Shown: piece by piece, positions 35,781 through 43,914 of the stretch
How the letters are laid out: each line of letters opens with the position of its first letter
Numbering within the stretch: position 1 is the first letter of the stretch
Source of the DNA: an uncultured Clostridium sp.
GTDB lineage: Bacteria > Bacillota > Clostridia > Clostridiales > Clostridiaceae
Length of the DNA: 64,000 nucleotides
NCBI GenBank assembly: GCA_900548455.1
Contig: URKQ01000001.1
Location: 186,001 to 250,000 of the forward strand
Direction: 5' to 3'
Translations under genes and position numbers: made by a program
Notes under the pieces: model-generated
Database searches by the model: none
Told to the model about the DNA's origin: nothing
What the model saw: the letters and a program-made list of their open reading frames with translations, nothing else

Positions 35781-36707
35781 TTGTTAAAACTGAAAGGGGA
35801 TTTAAGACTTAATATGTATGGAAAGACATTAAAGAATCATATTATGACAACGTTGCTATCTATAATTATTGTAGTTGCTTTATTTTGTTTAAGGGAGCTA
35901 ATCTCAACTTTTTTGGGATATAAAATATATCTGATTTTTATGATACCATTCGCAGCCGCTTTTATCATAAATCTTATAAAATGGATAAGTTTTTTTGTAG
36001 TGAAATTTATATGGAAATCAAGTGAAATTTCTTTTGAAAAGGCCATTAATAAAAATATTCATTATAAGTGTACAGATGAAATTTCTCAATTTATCGTTAA
36101 AGTTGGAGCGTTATTTTCAATTACTGAAGCCAATTTAAATAAACATAATAAAGATGAAAAAAGTAAAAAAGGTTTTGTTAATTGTTTAGAAGTTAGGGAT
36201 TATGAAAGTAAAGAAGAAAAAGAGATGATTCTAGCTTCACTTGGTGCTAGCTGGGATATTCAAACTAAAAATCAACTTTATGAAACATTGAATGAACTAA
36301 TGGATAAGGGTAACTTTTATAGTACAGATTTTGATATAAATCAAAATAAGTGGTTTGATAAAATATTAAAAAATAATAACTTACAGTTTAAAAGTATTAA
36401 AAATAAAAGAATTTCAAAACATCAAGCTGCATTTAATCTTCAAAGATGTGTATTGTTATTAAGAGAGTCATTAACCTGTGATTTAATAACAATTGAAGAG
36501 TTTGAAGAATTTAAAGTAAAATTATACAATCTTATTAATGAAGAATTTGAGACAATGGAGGACTTCATTATAGATTATTTAATAGGTGTAGCTTATTTTT
36601 ATGAAAACAAGATGATTTTTGGACCTGTATCCGTAAATGAAAGGGTTAATGGTGTGAAAGTTTTATTTGAAAATGACTATTTTAATAAAGATTTAAATAA
36701 TTTATAA
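35781..36707 (+). CDS. Hypothetical membrane protein
   Basis: A 308-aa protein I do not recognise. Two hydrophobic segments near the N terminus (about residues 22-40 and 48-75) are followed by a long cytoplasmic, Lys/Glu/Asn-rich, mostly helical domain. Start options: TTG 35781 with AGGG ten bases before, or ATG at 35814 (11 codons later) with a poorly placed GGGG. It stands alone between two terminators. Confidence 0.55.
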   Translation: MLKLKGDLRLNMYGKTLKNHIMTTLLSIIIVVALFCLRELISTFLGYKIYLIFMIPFAAAFIINLIKWISFFVVKFIWKSSEISFEKAINKNIHYKCTDEISQFIVKVGALFSITEANLNKHNKDEKSKKGFVNCLEVRDYESKEEKEMILASLGASWDIQTKNQLYETLNELMDKGNFYSTDFDINQNKWFDKILKNNNLQFKSIKNKRISKHQAAFNLQRCVLLLRESLTCDLITIEEFEEFKVKLYNLINEEFETMEDFIIDYLIGVAYFYENKMIFGPVSVNERVNGVKVLFENDYFNKDLNNL

Positions 36708-36830
36708 AATGGATTTAAATAATAGATATTCCTATATATACAGAAGATGATTTAAATCAAAGAAATAGTAGTTAACATATACAATTTAAAAAAATATTCT
36801 ATGAAATATAAATGGAATATAAAATAATAA

Positions 36831-36875
36831 TCACAAGTATTGTAACATTAATTGTACAATTCTTGTGATTTTTTA
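36831..36875 (+). terminator. Palindromic hairpin and T-run, family member 2
   Basis: TCACAAGTATTGTA pairs with TACAATTCTTGTGA (one mismatch), followed by T6. Same design and related sequence as hairpins at 22872 and 56914. Confidence 0.75.
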
Positions 36876-36934
36876 TTGAGAAGTTATTTTCATATTAAAA
36901 AAATTTTTTGACTAAAAATTGTGGATAATTATTA

Positions 36935-36975
36935 TTGACAAGAAGTTAAGAAAAGTCTATAATGAACATTGTTCA
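36935..36975 (+). promoter_or_regulatory. Consensus sigma-A promoter with TetR operator
   Basis: TTGACA (36935-36940), 17-bp spacer, TATAAT (36958-36963): a perfect vegetative promoter. The palindrome TGAACATTGTTCA (36963-36975) begins on the last base of the -10, where repressor binding would block RNA polymerase. The exact reverse complement occurs before the next operon at 37624. Confidence 0.8.
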
Positions 36976-36990
36976 GTTAGGAGGTTTGTT

Positions 36991-37548
36991 ATGAATAAAA
37001 CTTTAACTTCCAGGGAAGCTATTCTTTCTGTATGCAAGGAAGTAGTAGTACAGTCAGGGATCCAAGCTTTAAATATTAGAGGTATAGCTGAAAAGTGTGG
37101 TGTTTCTGTTGGATCAGTATATAATTACTTTCCATCTAAAGGAGATTTGATGATTGCAACTGTTGAATCTGTTTGGAAAGAGATTATGCATGGATCTAAA
37201 GGATGTATTTCAAATCATAGCTTTGTGGAAAATGTTTCATCACTTTATAATAGTATACAAGATGGTTGTGAAAAATATCCGGCATTTTTTAGCATACATT
37301 CTATGAGTATTGCAAGCCTTGATAAGGACAAAGGTCGTGATGTTATGAATAGATACTTTGTTCATATTGAGAGTGCGTTACTTAAAGCTTTAGATTTTGA
37401 CGAAAACGTAAGAGAAGATGTTTTTTCTGACAACTTTACAAAAGAGGCCTTTGTTGATTTTATTTTTTCTAATATAATAACTTTGCTTATGAAAAAAGAT
37501 AAGTCTTGTGATTTTTTATTAGAATTAATTAAAAGAACAATTTATTAA
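36991..37548 (+). CDS. TetR-family transcriptional repressor
   Basis: A 185-aa TetR/AcrR regulator. The N-terminal helix-turn-helix is in IAEKCGVSVGSVYNYFPSKG (about 32-51), with an all-helical ligand domain behind it. Start: a frame extends upstream to a GTG at 36919, but TTAGGAGG directly before ATG 36991 and the promoter at 36935-36963 fix the ATG as start. It probably represses itself and the membrane operon at 37659 through the shared palindrome. The ligand is unknown; the target operon encodes only membrane proteins. Confidence 0.88.
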   Translation: MNKTLTSREAILSVCKEVVVQSGIQALNIRGIAEKCGVSVGSVYNYFPSKGDLMIATVESVWKEIMHGSKGCISNHSFVENVSSLYNSIQDGCEKYPAFFSIHSMSIASLDKDKGRDVMNRYFVHIESALLKALDFDENVREDVFSDNFTKEAFVDFIFSNIITLLMKKDKSCDFLLELIKRTIY

Positions 37549-37623
37549 ATAGATATGTTATAATTGACGATCTATATTTTTAAAATTTGCCCACCTGGTG
37601 GTGGGTATTTGCAGAACTCAAAC

Positions 37624-37636
37624 TGAACAATGTTCA
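37624..37636 (+). promoter_or_regulatory. Second TetR operator, before the membrane-protein operon
   Basis: TGAACAATGTTCA is the exact reverse complement of the site at 36963. It lies 22 bases before the first operon ATG, just upstream of TAGGAGG. I could not identify a convincing -35/-10 for this operon. A short hairpin CCCACC/GGTGGG (37590-37605) lies between tetR and this site without a good T-run. Confidence 0.7.
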
Positions 37637-37658
37637 TTAAAACGTAGGAGGAATTATT

Positions 37659-38324
37659 ATGCAAGCAATTATGGAAACTTTATTTGATGTAGTATATTTA
37701 ACTACAGTAATTACACTTGGAATTTTTATGATTAAAAGGTCTAAGGGAGATAAACAATATCTTCTATTTGGGATAATGGCTGTAGTATTAGGTGCAGGGG
37801 ATTCATTCCATCTTGTTCCTCGTGCAATTGCACTATGTACAACGGGACTTGATAATTATGTGGTACAGTTAGGAATAGGTAAACTTATTACATCTATAAC
37901 AATGACTATTTTTTATATACTACTTTACTATGTTTGGAGAAAGAGATATAACATCAGTGGGAAACAAGGACTTACAATAAGTATGTATCTGCTTTCAGCT
38001 ATTAGAATTTCTTTATGTTTATTCCCTCAAAATGCTTGGACAAGTGCCAATGCACCAATCTCATGGGGAATCTACAGAAATGTTCCATTTGCCATTATGG
38101 GGCTTATAGTTATTGCTTTGTTTTATAAAAGTGCAAAAGAGAATAAAGATAAATCATTCCGCTTTATGTGGCTTACAATTGTACTAAGTTTTGCTTTTTA
38201 TATTCCTGTAGTTTTATGGGCTGATGTAAATCCACTTATAGGTATGCTTATGATACCTAAAACTTGTGCTTATGTATGGACAATATGGATAGGTTTCAGT
38301 GATATGAAAAGGGTGATAAAGTAA
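37659..38324 (+). CDS. Hypothetical integral membrane protein, TetR-controlled operon
   Basis: A 221-aa protein with about seven hydrophobic segments and short loops. It has a conserved-looking acidic/polar spot within membrane regions (AGDSFHLVPRA, WADVNPLIG). I do not recognise a named family. Start: ATG after GTAGGAGG. The stop overlaps the next ATG by one base (TAATG). Being under a TetR repressor with two other small membrane proteins, it may be part of a stress- or drug-induced membrane complex. This is inference. Confidence 0.65.
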   Translation: MQAIMETLFDVVYLTTVITLGIFMIKRSKGDKQYLLFGIMAVVLGAGDSFHLVPRAIALCTTGLDNYVVQLGIGKLITSITMTIFYILLYYVWRKRYNISGKQGLTISMYLLSAIRISLCLFPQNAWTSANAPISWGIYRNVPFAIMGLIVIALFYKSAKENKDKSFRFMWLTIVLSFAFYIPVVLWADVNPLIGMLMIPKTCAYVWTIWIGFSDMKRVIK

Positions 38325-38782
38325 TGAAGAAATTCATACCGCATGTTACTCCAAAATACCTACTATTAATTGCAGGTATTGTATGGATTATTGCAGGGGT
38401 AAATGTAGTTAAAATTGGGCTTACTGATTTTATATTAAATTGGAATGGACAAGTATGGTATGTATTAGTGAGTTTATTAGTATTTACTATATTCATGAGA
38501 TTTATTTTTTATCCGTTAGTAAAAAAGCATCATATTAGAATCTTGAAAATGGAAGATAAAAGAGTTCCTTTTTATAAGTTCTTTGACGTTAAAAGCTATA
38601 TAATAATGATATGCATGATTACTGGAGGAATATTAGTTAGGAGTGCTCACATTTTACCAAGCATAGCTATAGGTGTTTTGTATTGTGGTATTGGATTTTC
38701 ATTAATGGGTGCAGGAATTTTATTTCTTACAAAATTTTTAATTACAAAAGATACTGTTATGAAGAAAGGGTTGAAAGAATAA
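38324..38782 (+). CDS. Hypothetical membrane protein, TetR-controlled operon
   Basis: A 152-aa protein with four predicted helices: about 10-30, 42-63, 88-106 and 112-132. The N terminus is MKKFIPHVTPKYLLLIAGIV. A cytoplasmic Lys/His-rich loop (about 66-85) lies between helices two and three. It is coupled to the genes on either side (1-base overlap upstream, 2-base gap downstream). Family not recognised. Confidence 0.6.
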   Translation: MKKFIPHVTPKYLLLIAGIVWIIAGVNVVKIGLTDFILNWNGQVWYVLVSLLVFTIFMRFIFYPLVKKHHIRILKMEDKRVPFYKFFDVKSYIIMICMITGGILVRSAHILPSIAIGVLYCGIGFSLMGAGILFLTKFLITKDTVMKKGLKE

Positions 38783-38784
38783 TT

Positions 38785-39207
38785 ATGAAAAAATATATTA
38801 ATTTAGCTTTTATATATGCAATTGCAGCACTTTGTAGTGGAGTATTTTATCGTGAGTTTACTAAATTTCAGGGCTTTGAAGGGAAAACTACACTAGCAGT
38901 AACTCATACTCACTTCTTTGTACTTGGCACTATTATGTTTTTATTAATAGGAATCTTTAGCTGCATAACTAACTTAAAAGAACAAAAACAGTTTAAAAAC
39001 TTTATGTTACTTTATAATATTGGATTGCCTTTTATGGTAGTAATGTTTTTTGTAAGAGGAATTGTACAAGTCTTAGGTGTTGAACTTTCAAAGGGAGCTA
39101 CTGCAGCGATTTCAGGAATTGCGGGCGTTTCTCATATTATGATAGGAGTTTCAATTGTGATGTTATTTATAGCTTTAAGAAATTCTAAAGGCTCTGTAGT
39201 AAAATAA
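38785..39207 (+). CDS. DUF2871-like membrane protein
   Basis: A 140-aa protein with four helices. The opening MKKYINLAFIYAIAALCSG, then GVFYREFTKF and the THTHFFVLG segment (possible metal or haem-like His pair) match the DUF2871 family pattern. A frame is open upstream to 38683, but ATG 38785, two bases after the previous stop, is the natural start. The last five codons and the stop lie inside a repeat (39190-39231) also found at 43822, so the C terminus appears to have been replaced by an inserted or rearranged sequence. Confidence 0.7.
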   Translation: MKKYINLAFIYAIAALCSGVFYREFTKFQGFEGKTTLAVTHTHFFVLGTIMFLLIGIFSCITNLKEQKQFKNFMLLYNIGLPFMVVMFFVRGIVQVLGVELSKGATAAISGIAGVSHIMIGVSIVMLFIALRNSKGSVVK

Positions 39208-39231
39208 AGTGATAGAACGTACAAGTTATGT
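39190..39231 (+). repeat. IS-end-like repeat, copy A
   Basis: Begins GGCTCTGTAGTAAAATAAAG and matches copy B (43822) at 38 of 42 positions. A shorter diverged match is at 59459. The sharp GGCTCTG border is reminiscent of insertion-sequence termini. No transposase is nearby. Element family not assigned. Confidence 0.55.
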
Positions 39232-39262
39232 TTAGTAATGATAAATAATTAGAGATATAAGG

Positions 39263-39298
39263 AAAGGTGCTAATCTGTAGAGGATTAAGCACCTTTTT
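39263..39298 (+). terminator. Terminator downstream of the TetR-controlled operon
   Basis: AAAGGTGC and AATC pair with GATT and AGCACCTTT around one unpaired base each side, followed by T5. The gap 39208-39534 also holds AT-rich promoter-like sequence and a 26-codon ORF. Confidence 0.85.
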
Positions 39299-39427
39299 AT
39301 AATCTTATTTAGTGTAATAAATATGGAGAGTAATAGTTATATGTTATAATAAAATAAAAATAATTTACATATATAATAAAATATGGTGAATAACTTGTGA
39401 AATATATATATTATAAAGGAGGACAAT

Positions 39428-39508
39428 ATGGACGCAAAATGGGAAAAACTTTATAAAGAAGCTATTAGTCTAATTGATACACTTCCAGAATATCCAAGAT
39501 ATAAATAA
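39428..39508 (+). CDS. Possible small protein or gene remnant (26 aa)
   Basis: AAAGGAGG (39417-39423) precedes ATG at 39428. The product, MDAKWEKLYKEAISLIDTLP followed by EYPRYK, looks like the amphipathic N terminus of a larger protein. It stops 26 bases before the metallo-beta-lactamase gene. It could be a truncated gene, a leader peptide or a true small protein. Confidence 0.35.
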   Translation: MDAKWEKLYKEAISLIDTLPEYPRYK

Positions 39509-39534
39509 ATTTAATCTGAAAGTAGGAATACTAT

Positions 39535-40299
39535 ATGGATAGTTGGTTTACCATAGAACAAATAGATGAAGGAACATTTGCAATTAGTGAATATAACCAT
39601 TGGGAAGAAACTCATTGCTACCTCATAATAGGACTTGATAGAGCAGTTTTAATTGATACGGGGTTAGGAGTATCCAATATTAAAAAAATAGTTAGTAATT
39701 TAACTTCATTACCTGTGTTAGTGATTACAACCCATGTCCATTGGGATCATATAGGTGGGCATAGTGAATTTAATGATATTGCTGTTTTTGAAGATGAAGT
39801 AGACTGGCTTTCTGGTAGATTTCCACTTCCATTATCTGTTGTTAAAAAGAATTTGACATATAATCATTGTGATTTTCCAAAGGATTTTGATATTAATAAA
39901 TATAGTGTTTATCAAAAGGGAGCAAATTATATTCTTCATGATAATGAAATTATTAACTTAGGTAATCGTACTTTAAAAATAATTCATACTCCAGGACATT
40001 CACCAGGACACATTTGTTTATATGATATAGAACGTAAATATTTATTTTCTGGAGATTTAATTTATGCTGGTTGCTTGGATGCTTATTATCCATCAACGGA
40101 TCCACAGTTATTTTGGAGTTCAGTAAAAAAACTTAGCCATTTACAAATAGAAAGGATTTTGCCTGGTCACCATAAATTAAATATTGAATCATCTTTAATT
40201 AAAGAAATTGATAATGCTTTTCAGGCTATTTATATTGATGGAAATTTGAAACAAGGTAAAGGTATATTTGATTTTGAAGATTTTCAAATACACCTTTAA
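39535..40299 (+). CDS. Metallo-beta-lactamase-fold hydrolase
   Basis: A 254-aa cytoplasmic hydrolase with a full binuclear metal set. The motif THVHWDHIGG gives His67, His69, Asp71 and His72. Further ligands are His in HTPGHSPGH, Asp in FSGDLIYA and His in LPGHH. It resembles glyoxalase-II-like or quorum-quenching-type hydrolases; substrate unknown. The MerR/GyrI-type regulator 14 bases downstream is probably cotranscribed, which suggests a drug- or metabolite-response unit. Confidence 0.85.
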   Translation: MDSWFTIEQIDEGTFAISEYNHWEETHCYLIIGLDRAVLIDTGLGVSNIKKIVSNLTSLPVLVITTHVHWDHIGGHSEFNDIAVFEDEVDWLSGRFPLPLSVVKKNLTYNHCDFPKDFDINKYSVYQKGANYILHDNEIINLGNRTLKIIHTPGHSPGHICLYDIERKYLFSGDLIYAGCLDAYYPSTDPQLFWSSVKKLSHLQIERILPGHHKLNIESSLIKEIDNAFQAIYIDGNLKQGKGIFDFEDFQIHL

Positions 40300-40313
40300 T
40301 ATTTGGAGGTATT

Positions 40314-41132
40314 ATGTTTAAAATTGGAGAGTTTTCTAAATTGACTCAGGTTTCTATTAGAATGTTAAGGTATTATGATGAAATTGGGTTATTAAAACCT
40401 GCTAATGTTGATTCTTTTACAGGATATAGAATGTATTCGTCAAAGCAGATACCAACACTTCAAAAAATAATTTTATTGAGGGATGCAAAATTTAAGGTTG
40501 CAGAAATAAAAGAGATATTGCTAGGACAAAATCAAGTAAATATAGTAGATGAATTAGAAAAAAAGAAGCTAGAAATTGAGAAAGAAATTTGTATAGAAAA
40601 ACTAAGAATAATAAAAATAAATAATACTATAAGTGAAATAGAAAAAAGGAATTTTAAAATTCATTGCAATGTTAATTTTAAAAAAGTAGACAAGATAATT
40701 ATATTATCAACAAGAGATGTGATTCCAACTTACTTTCATGAGGAATGTTTATGGAATAGGTTAAGTGAGTTTATAAAGAAAGAAAATATTACTATCAAAC
40801 CAGATATGTATAATAATGTTGCTATATACCATGATATTGAGCATAAAGATAAAAATGTAGATGTTGAGGTTGGCATTATTGTAGATAAATTAGGAAAGAA
40901 TAAAGATGGGTTTATATATAGAGAAGTTGAAGATGTAAAGAAAATGGCATATGCTATGGTGTATGGACCTTATGAAAACTTAGGAAAAGCATATGAGATG
41001 CTTGCGTATTACCTTGAAGATCATAATGAGGAGATGGCAGAATTACCTTCTAGACAAATATGTCATATAGGCGTAGATGACACTAAAAATAGTGAGGAAT
41101 ATCTTACTGAAATACAAATTCCATTAAAATAA
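40314..41132 (+). CDS. MerR-family regulator with GyrI-like effector domain
   Basis: A 272-aa BmrR-type activator. The N-terminal winged HTH (1-70) has FKIGEFSKLTQVSIRMLRYY. A dimerising coiled coil spans about 75-115. The C-terminal GyrI-like ligand domain (about 120-272) binds lipophilic drugs in BmrR relatives. Start: ATG after TTGGAGG. It is likely cotranscribed with the hydrolase gene upstream. Ligand unknown. Confidence 0.88.
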   Translation: MFKIGEFSKLTQVSIRMLRYYDEIGLLKPANVDSFTGYRMYSSKQIPTLQKIILLRDAKFKVAEIKEILLGQNQVNIVDELEKKKLEIEKEICIEKLRIIKINNTISEIEKRNFKIHCNVNFKKVDKIIILSTRDVIPTYFHEECLWNRLSEFIKKENITIKPDMYNNVAIYHDIEHKDKNVDVEVGIIVDKLGKNKDGFIYREVEDVKKMAYAMVYGPYENLGKAYEMLAYYLEDHNEEMAELPSRQICHIGVDDTKNSEEYLTEIQIPLK

Positions 41133-41140
41133 AATTTATT

Positions 41141-41175
41141 GACTCTCACATCATGTGAGGGTCTATTATTTATTT
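41141..41175 (+). terminator. Hairpin after the MerR/GyrI gene
   Basis: GACTCTCACA pairs with TGTGAGGGTC (one G-T), loop of 3, followed by a T-rich but interrupted tract. Confidence 0.7.
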
Positions 41176-41202
41176 AAGGTAAATAAATAGGAGGTAATTA
41201 AT

Positions 41203-41670
41203 ATGCAATTAAAAGAAATTGGTAGAATTAAGGTAGAGGGAGAAGAAATGTTTCTTCAAATCAACAAGGAATATGTAAAGGCACTTCAAGGGTTAGAAGG
41301 TTTTTCTCATATCGATGTATTTTGGTGGTTTGATAAGTGTGATAATGGTGAAAGTAGGGGAACTGTTGAAGTAAATAAACCATATAAAAGGGCTCCAGAA
41401 AAGTTAGGGATTTTTTCAACTAGGTCACCGGAAAGACCAAATCCAATAGCCTTATCTATAACCGAAATAACATATATTGATTTTGATAATGGTAGGGTTT
41501 ATATAACTTATATAGATGCAATGGATGATAGTATTATTTTAGATATTAAGCCATACACTCCAAGTATAGATAGAGTAGAAAAACCGAATGTTCCTACGTG
41601 GTGTAGGCATTGGCCATTATCTTATGAAGAGTCTGGTAATTTTGATTGGGAAGATGAATTTTTATTTTAA
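41203..41670 (+). CDS. trmO: tRNA (t6A37) N6-methyltransferase, TrmO/TsaA-like
   Basis: A 155-aa protein of the UPF0066/TsaA family. The signature STRSPERPNPIALSITEI (about 67-84) is the SAM-binding diagnostic motif. Later conserved stretches are YIDAMDDSIILDIKPYTPSID and WCRHW. Members methylate N6-threonylcarbamoyladenosine at position 37 of tRNA-Thr using SAM. Some clostridial and archaeal homologs are annotated only as TsaA-like, so the exact substrate is inference. Start: ATG after AGGAGG. Stands alone between terminators. Confidence 0.82.
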   Translation: MQLKEIGRIKVEGEEMFLQINKEYVKALQGLEGFSHIDVFWWFDKCDNGESRGTVEVNKPYKRAPEKLGIFSTRSPERPNPIALSITEITYIDFDNGRVYITYIDAMDDSIILDIKPYTPSIDRVEKPNVPTWCRHWPLSYEESGNFDWEDEFLF

Positions 41671-41700
41671 CCATATAAGTATAATTATAAAATAAAGCAT

Positions 41701-41733
41701 AGCCCTAGCCATTTATAATAATTAGCTGGGGCT
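41701..41733. terminator. Terminator between trmO-like and sodC-like genes
   Basis: AGCCCTAGC pairs with GCTGGGGCT (one G-T), with T-rich sequence on the plus side. The two genes converge here. Confidence 0.75.
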
Positions 41734-41746
41734 GTTGTTATTTATT

Positions 41747-42295
41747 TTATGCTTTTCTAGATTGTGGTAAAATATCTGGATTAATATAGGGCCTAATTAT
41801 TCCACAGGCTAATCGTTGACCTGAATTTCCAGCAGGTTGAGTAGAAAAATCATCTATACCTTCATGGATAATAAATGTTTTACCGATTGCTTCTCTTACT
41901 GTGAAATTAGGTGTATATACACTAAGCATAGCAGTGCCGTTAGGAGCAAGCAATGGTGGTAAATCTCCTACATGATTAGGATGAGGTGTGTTTTTTGGAT
42001 TCCAGTGGCCACCAGCTCCAATAAAAGGATTAGACTCATCACCTATTTCACAGCTGTCTTTGTCGTGAATATGAAATCCATGGAATTGCGTGTAGACACC
42101 TTTAGAGTTAGTAGTAGGTATACCAGTTACAATTACAGTAATATATACACCGTTGGAAAGCTGATATAAGTAAGCTTGACCCATGATTGAAGGTGCAATA
42201 GGACTACCTTTGATATGAGAATAAGCACTAGGTAATGACGAATTAAAATGATAAAATAATTCTTCAATATCATAACGTGTTGTAGATAATGCCAT
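41747..42295 (-). CDS. Cu/Zn superoxide dismutase family protein
   Basis: A 182-aa SodC-like protein. Copper and zinc ligands are in FHGFHIHD (two His), GGHWNPKN, PHPNHVGDLPPL and FIIHEGIDDF. The disulfide pair is in SCEIGD and LACGII, and Arg of the active site in SGQRLACG. The metal set looks complete, so activity is likely. There is no N-terminal signal peptide or lipobox, unlike most bacterial SodC, which are exported. It may be cytoplasmic or spore-associated. Start: ATG after AAGGAGAT on the minus strand. Confidence 0.88.
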   Translation of the reverse strand: MALSTTRYDIEELFYHFNSSLPSAYSHIKGSPIAPSIMGQAYLYQLSNGVYITVIVTGIPTTNSKGVYTQFHGFHIHDKDSCEIGDESNPFIGAGGHWNPKNTPHPNHVGDLPPLLAPNGTAMLSVYTPNFTVREAIGKTFIIHEGIDDFSTQPAGNSGQRLACGIIRPYINPDILPQSRKA

Positions 42296-42459
42296 TTTAT
42301 ATCTCCTTAGTTATTAAATATACTTTATTATATGATGTGCCTTTTTACATAGTTACAAAAATTTGAGTTTATATAGCATAATTCACTTTCTAAAGTTACT
42401 TGCTTTCTATTAGTTGTTGCAAAATGAGATGATCTATAGAATCATTATGATGAGCAATT

Positions 42460-42505
42460 AAACATCGCTATTAAAAATTATTAAATTTTTAATAGCGATG
42501 TTTTT
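42460..42505. terminator. Long hairpin terminator after the M20 gene
   Basis: Twenty-bp stem, AAACATCGCTATTAAAAATT and its complement, with a 4-5 nt loop and A/T tracts on both flanks. Serves the minus-strand M20 gene. Confidence 0.9.
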
Positions 42506-42538
42506 AAATGGATAAAGTTAATTAAAGAAATGTATATA

Positions 42539-43723
42539 TTATTTGTTATTTTTCAACCAAGTAATTGCACAATAAGCATGAATTGCTGCACCGGTAACTA
42601 GTATATCTTCATTAAATACTACTTGATTGTTATGCATTGGTAAACCCAATAGTGGATTTTCATTTTTTGTTCCAGCACCAATCATAAAATAAACACTTGG
42701 CACTTCGTATGAGTATGAAGCAAAATCTTCTGAGCCCATACCACCACCTTCAAATGAAATAACAGCATTTTCACCAATTAAATTTTTTACATAAGATCCA
42801 AGTTCATTAGCTAAATCTTTATCATTAGCTAATGGAGGAACGGAAGATAATTCTATTAATTCTGCGTGCCCCCTAAACATCTTTGCTGTTGATACAACAA
42901 TTTTATTGATTCTGTTAAATATGAATTTACCTAATTCGTTGTCTAATGTTCGTATTGTTCCTTCCATAATAACTTCGTCAGGGATTATATTTGGAGCATC
43001 ACCACCTACAAATTTACCTATTGTTACTACAGCTGGTTGAGTTGGAGATGTTTCTCTACTAATGATTTCTTGCAGAGATAAATATATGTGACTTGCTATA
43101 TTAATAGGATCTACACCTGTTTCCGGCATGGCACCATGACATCCAGTTCCTTTTACAGTAATTCTAAATCTAATACATCCAGCGATACTGGTGCCTAAGC
43201 CATATAATACTACATTTGAAGGCGTGCCAGAATGAACATGCATAGCCATAGCAGCATCAACTTTAGGATTTTCAAGAACTCCTGCTTTTATCATTTTTTT
43301 TGCACCAGTAAAGCCTTCTTCATCTGGTTGAAATACAAGTTTAACGGTACCTTCTATGTCATTTTGGTTTTGCATAAGCAATTTGGCTGCCCCTAAAAGC
43401 ATAGCTGTATGCATATCATGACCGCAAGAGTGCATAGATCCATTAGTTGATTTAAATTCACAATTAGTATTTTCTTTCATTGGTAAAGCATCCATATCAG
43501 CTCTAAGTAAGAAGGTTTTTCCAGGCTTTGAGCCGTTTATTGTGGCTACAATACCACTTTCACATATTTCTGTTGGGCTATAGCCAAATTCCTTTAACTT
43601 TTCAATTACATAAGCTTTAGTTTTAGGTAAGGTAGCTCCAACTTCAGGATTACTATGAATGGTCCTTCTGTAAGCTAATAAATCCTTTTTTATTAATTGA
43701 GCTTGATTAATAAAATTATTCAT
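42539..43723 (-). CDS. M20-family amidohydrolase (hippurate hydrolase/N-acyl amino acid deacylase type)
   Basis: A 394-aa M20D zinc amidohydrolase that cleaves N-acyl or related amides of amino acids. Metal ligands: His in SCGHDMHTA and the Glu pair in FQPDEEGF. The lid or dimer domain (about 180-295) contains the conserved GCHGAMPETGVDP. The last ligand His is in LPMHNNQVVF. Glu of FEGGGMGSEDFA contributes to the site. No signal peptide, so cytoplasmic. Start: ATG after AGAGGTG. Likely role: aminoacylase for nutrient or signal-peptide amides. Confidence 0.87.
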   Translation of the reverse strand: MNNFINQAQLIKKDLLAYRRTIHSNPEVGATLPKTKAYVIEKLKEFGYSPTEICESGIVATINGSKPGKTFLLRADMDALPMKENTNCEFKSTNGSMHSCGHDMHTAMLLGAAKLLMQNQNDIEGTVKLVFQPDEEGFTGAKKMIKAGVLENPKVDAAMAMHVHSGTPSNVVLYGLGTSIAGCIRFRITVKGTGCHGAMPETGVDPINIASHIYLSLQEIISRETSPTQPAVVTIGKFVGGDAPNIIPDEVIMEGTIRTLDNELGKFIFNRINKIVVSTAKMFRGHAELIELSSVPPLANDKDLANELGSYVKNLIGENAVISFEGGGMGSEDFASYSYEVPSVYFMIGAGTKNENPLLGLPMHNNQVVFNEDILVTGAAIHAYCAITWLKNNK

Positions 43724-43821
43724 TTGTACACCTCTTATTTTCTTTATTTACTATATATTGTGGTTATAATATAATATTATATTATTATTTTATTTATTAT
43801 TTTGTAAAATTTATATTAAAT

Positions 43822-43863
43822 GGCTCTGTACTAAAATAAAGTGATAGAATGTACAGGTCATGT
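43822..43863 (+). repeat. IS-end-like repeat, copy B
   Basis: Begins GGCTCTGTACTAAAATAAAG. It is 38 of 42 identical to copy A (39190), same orientation, here in intergenic DNA 50 bp before the gene at 43915. It may carry that gene's promoter or be a relic end of a mobile element. Confidence 0.55.
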
Positions 43864-43914
43864 GGAATGAAATAGAAATATAAAAATGTTATTAAAGTAA
43901 AGGAACGTTTATTT

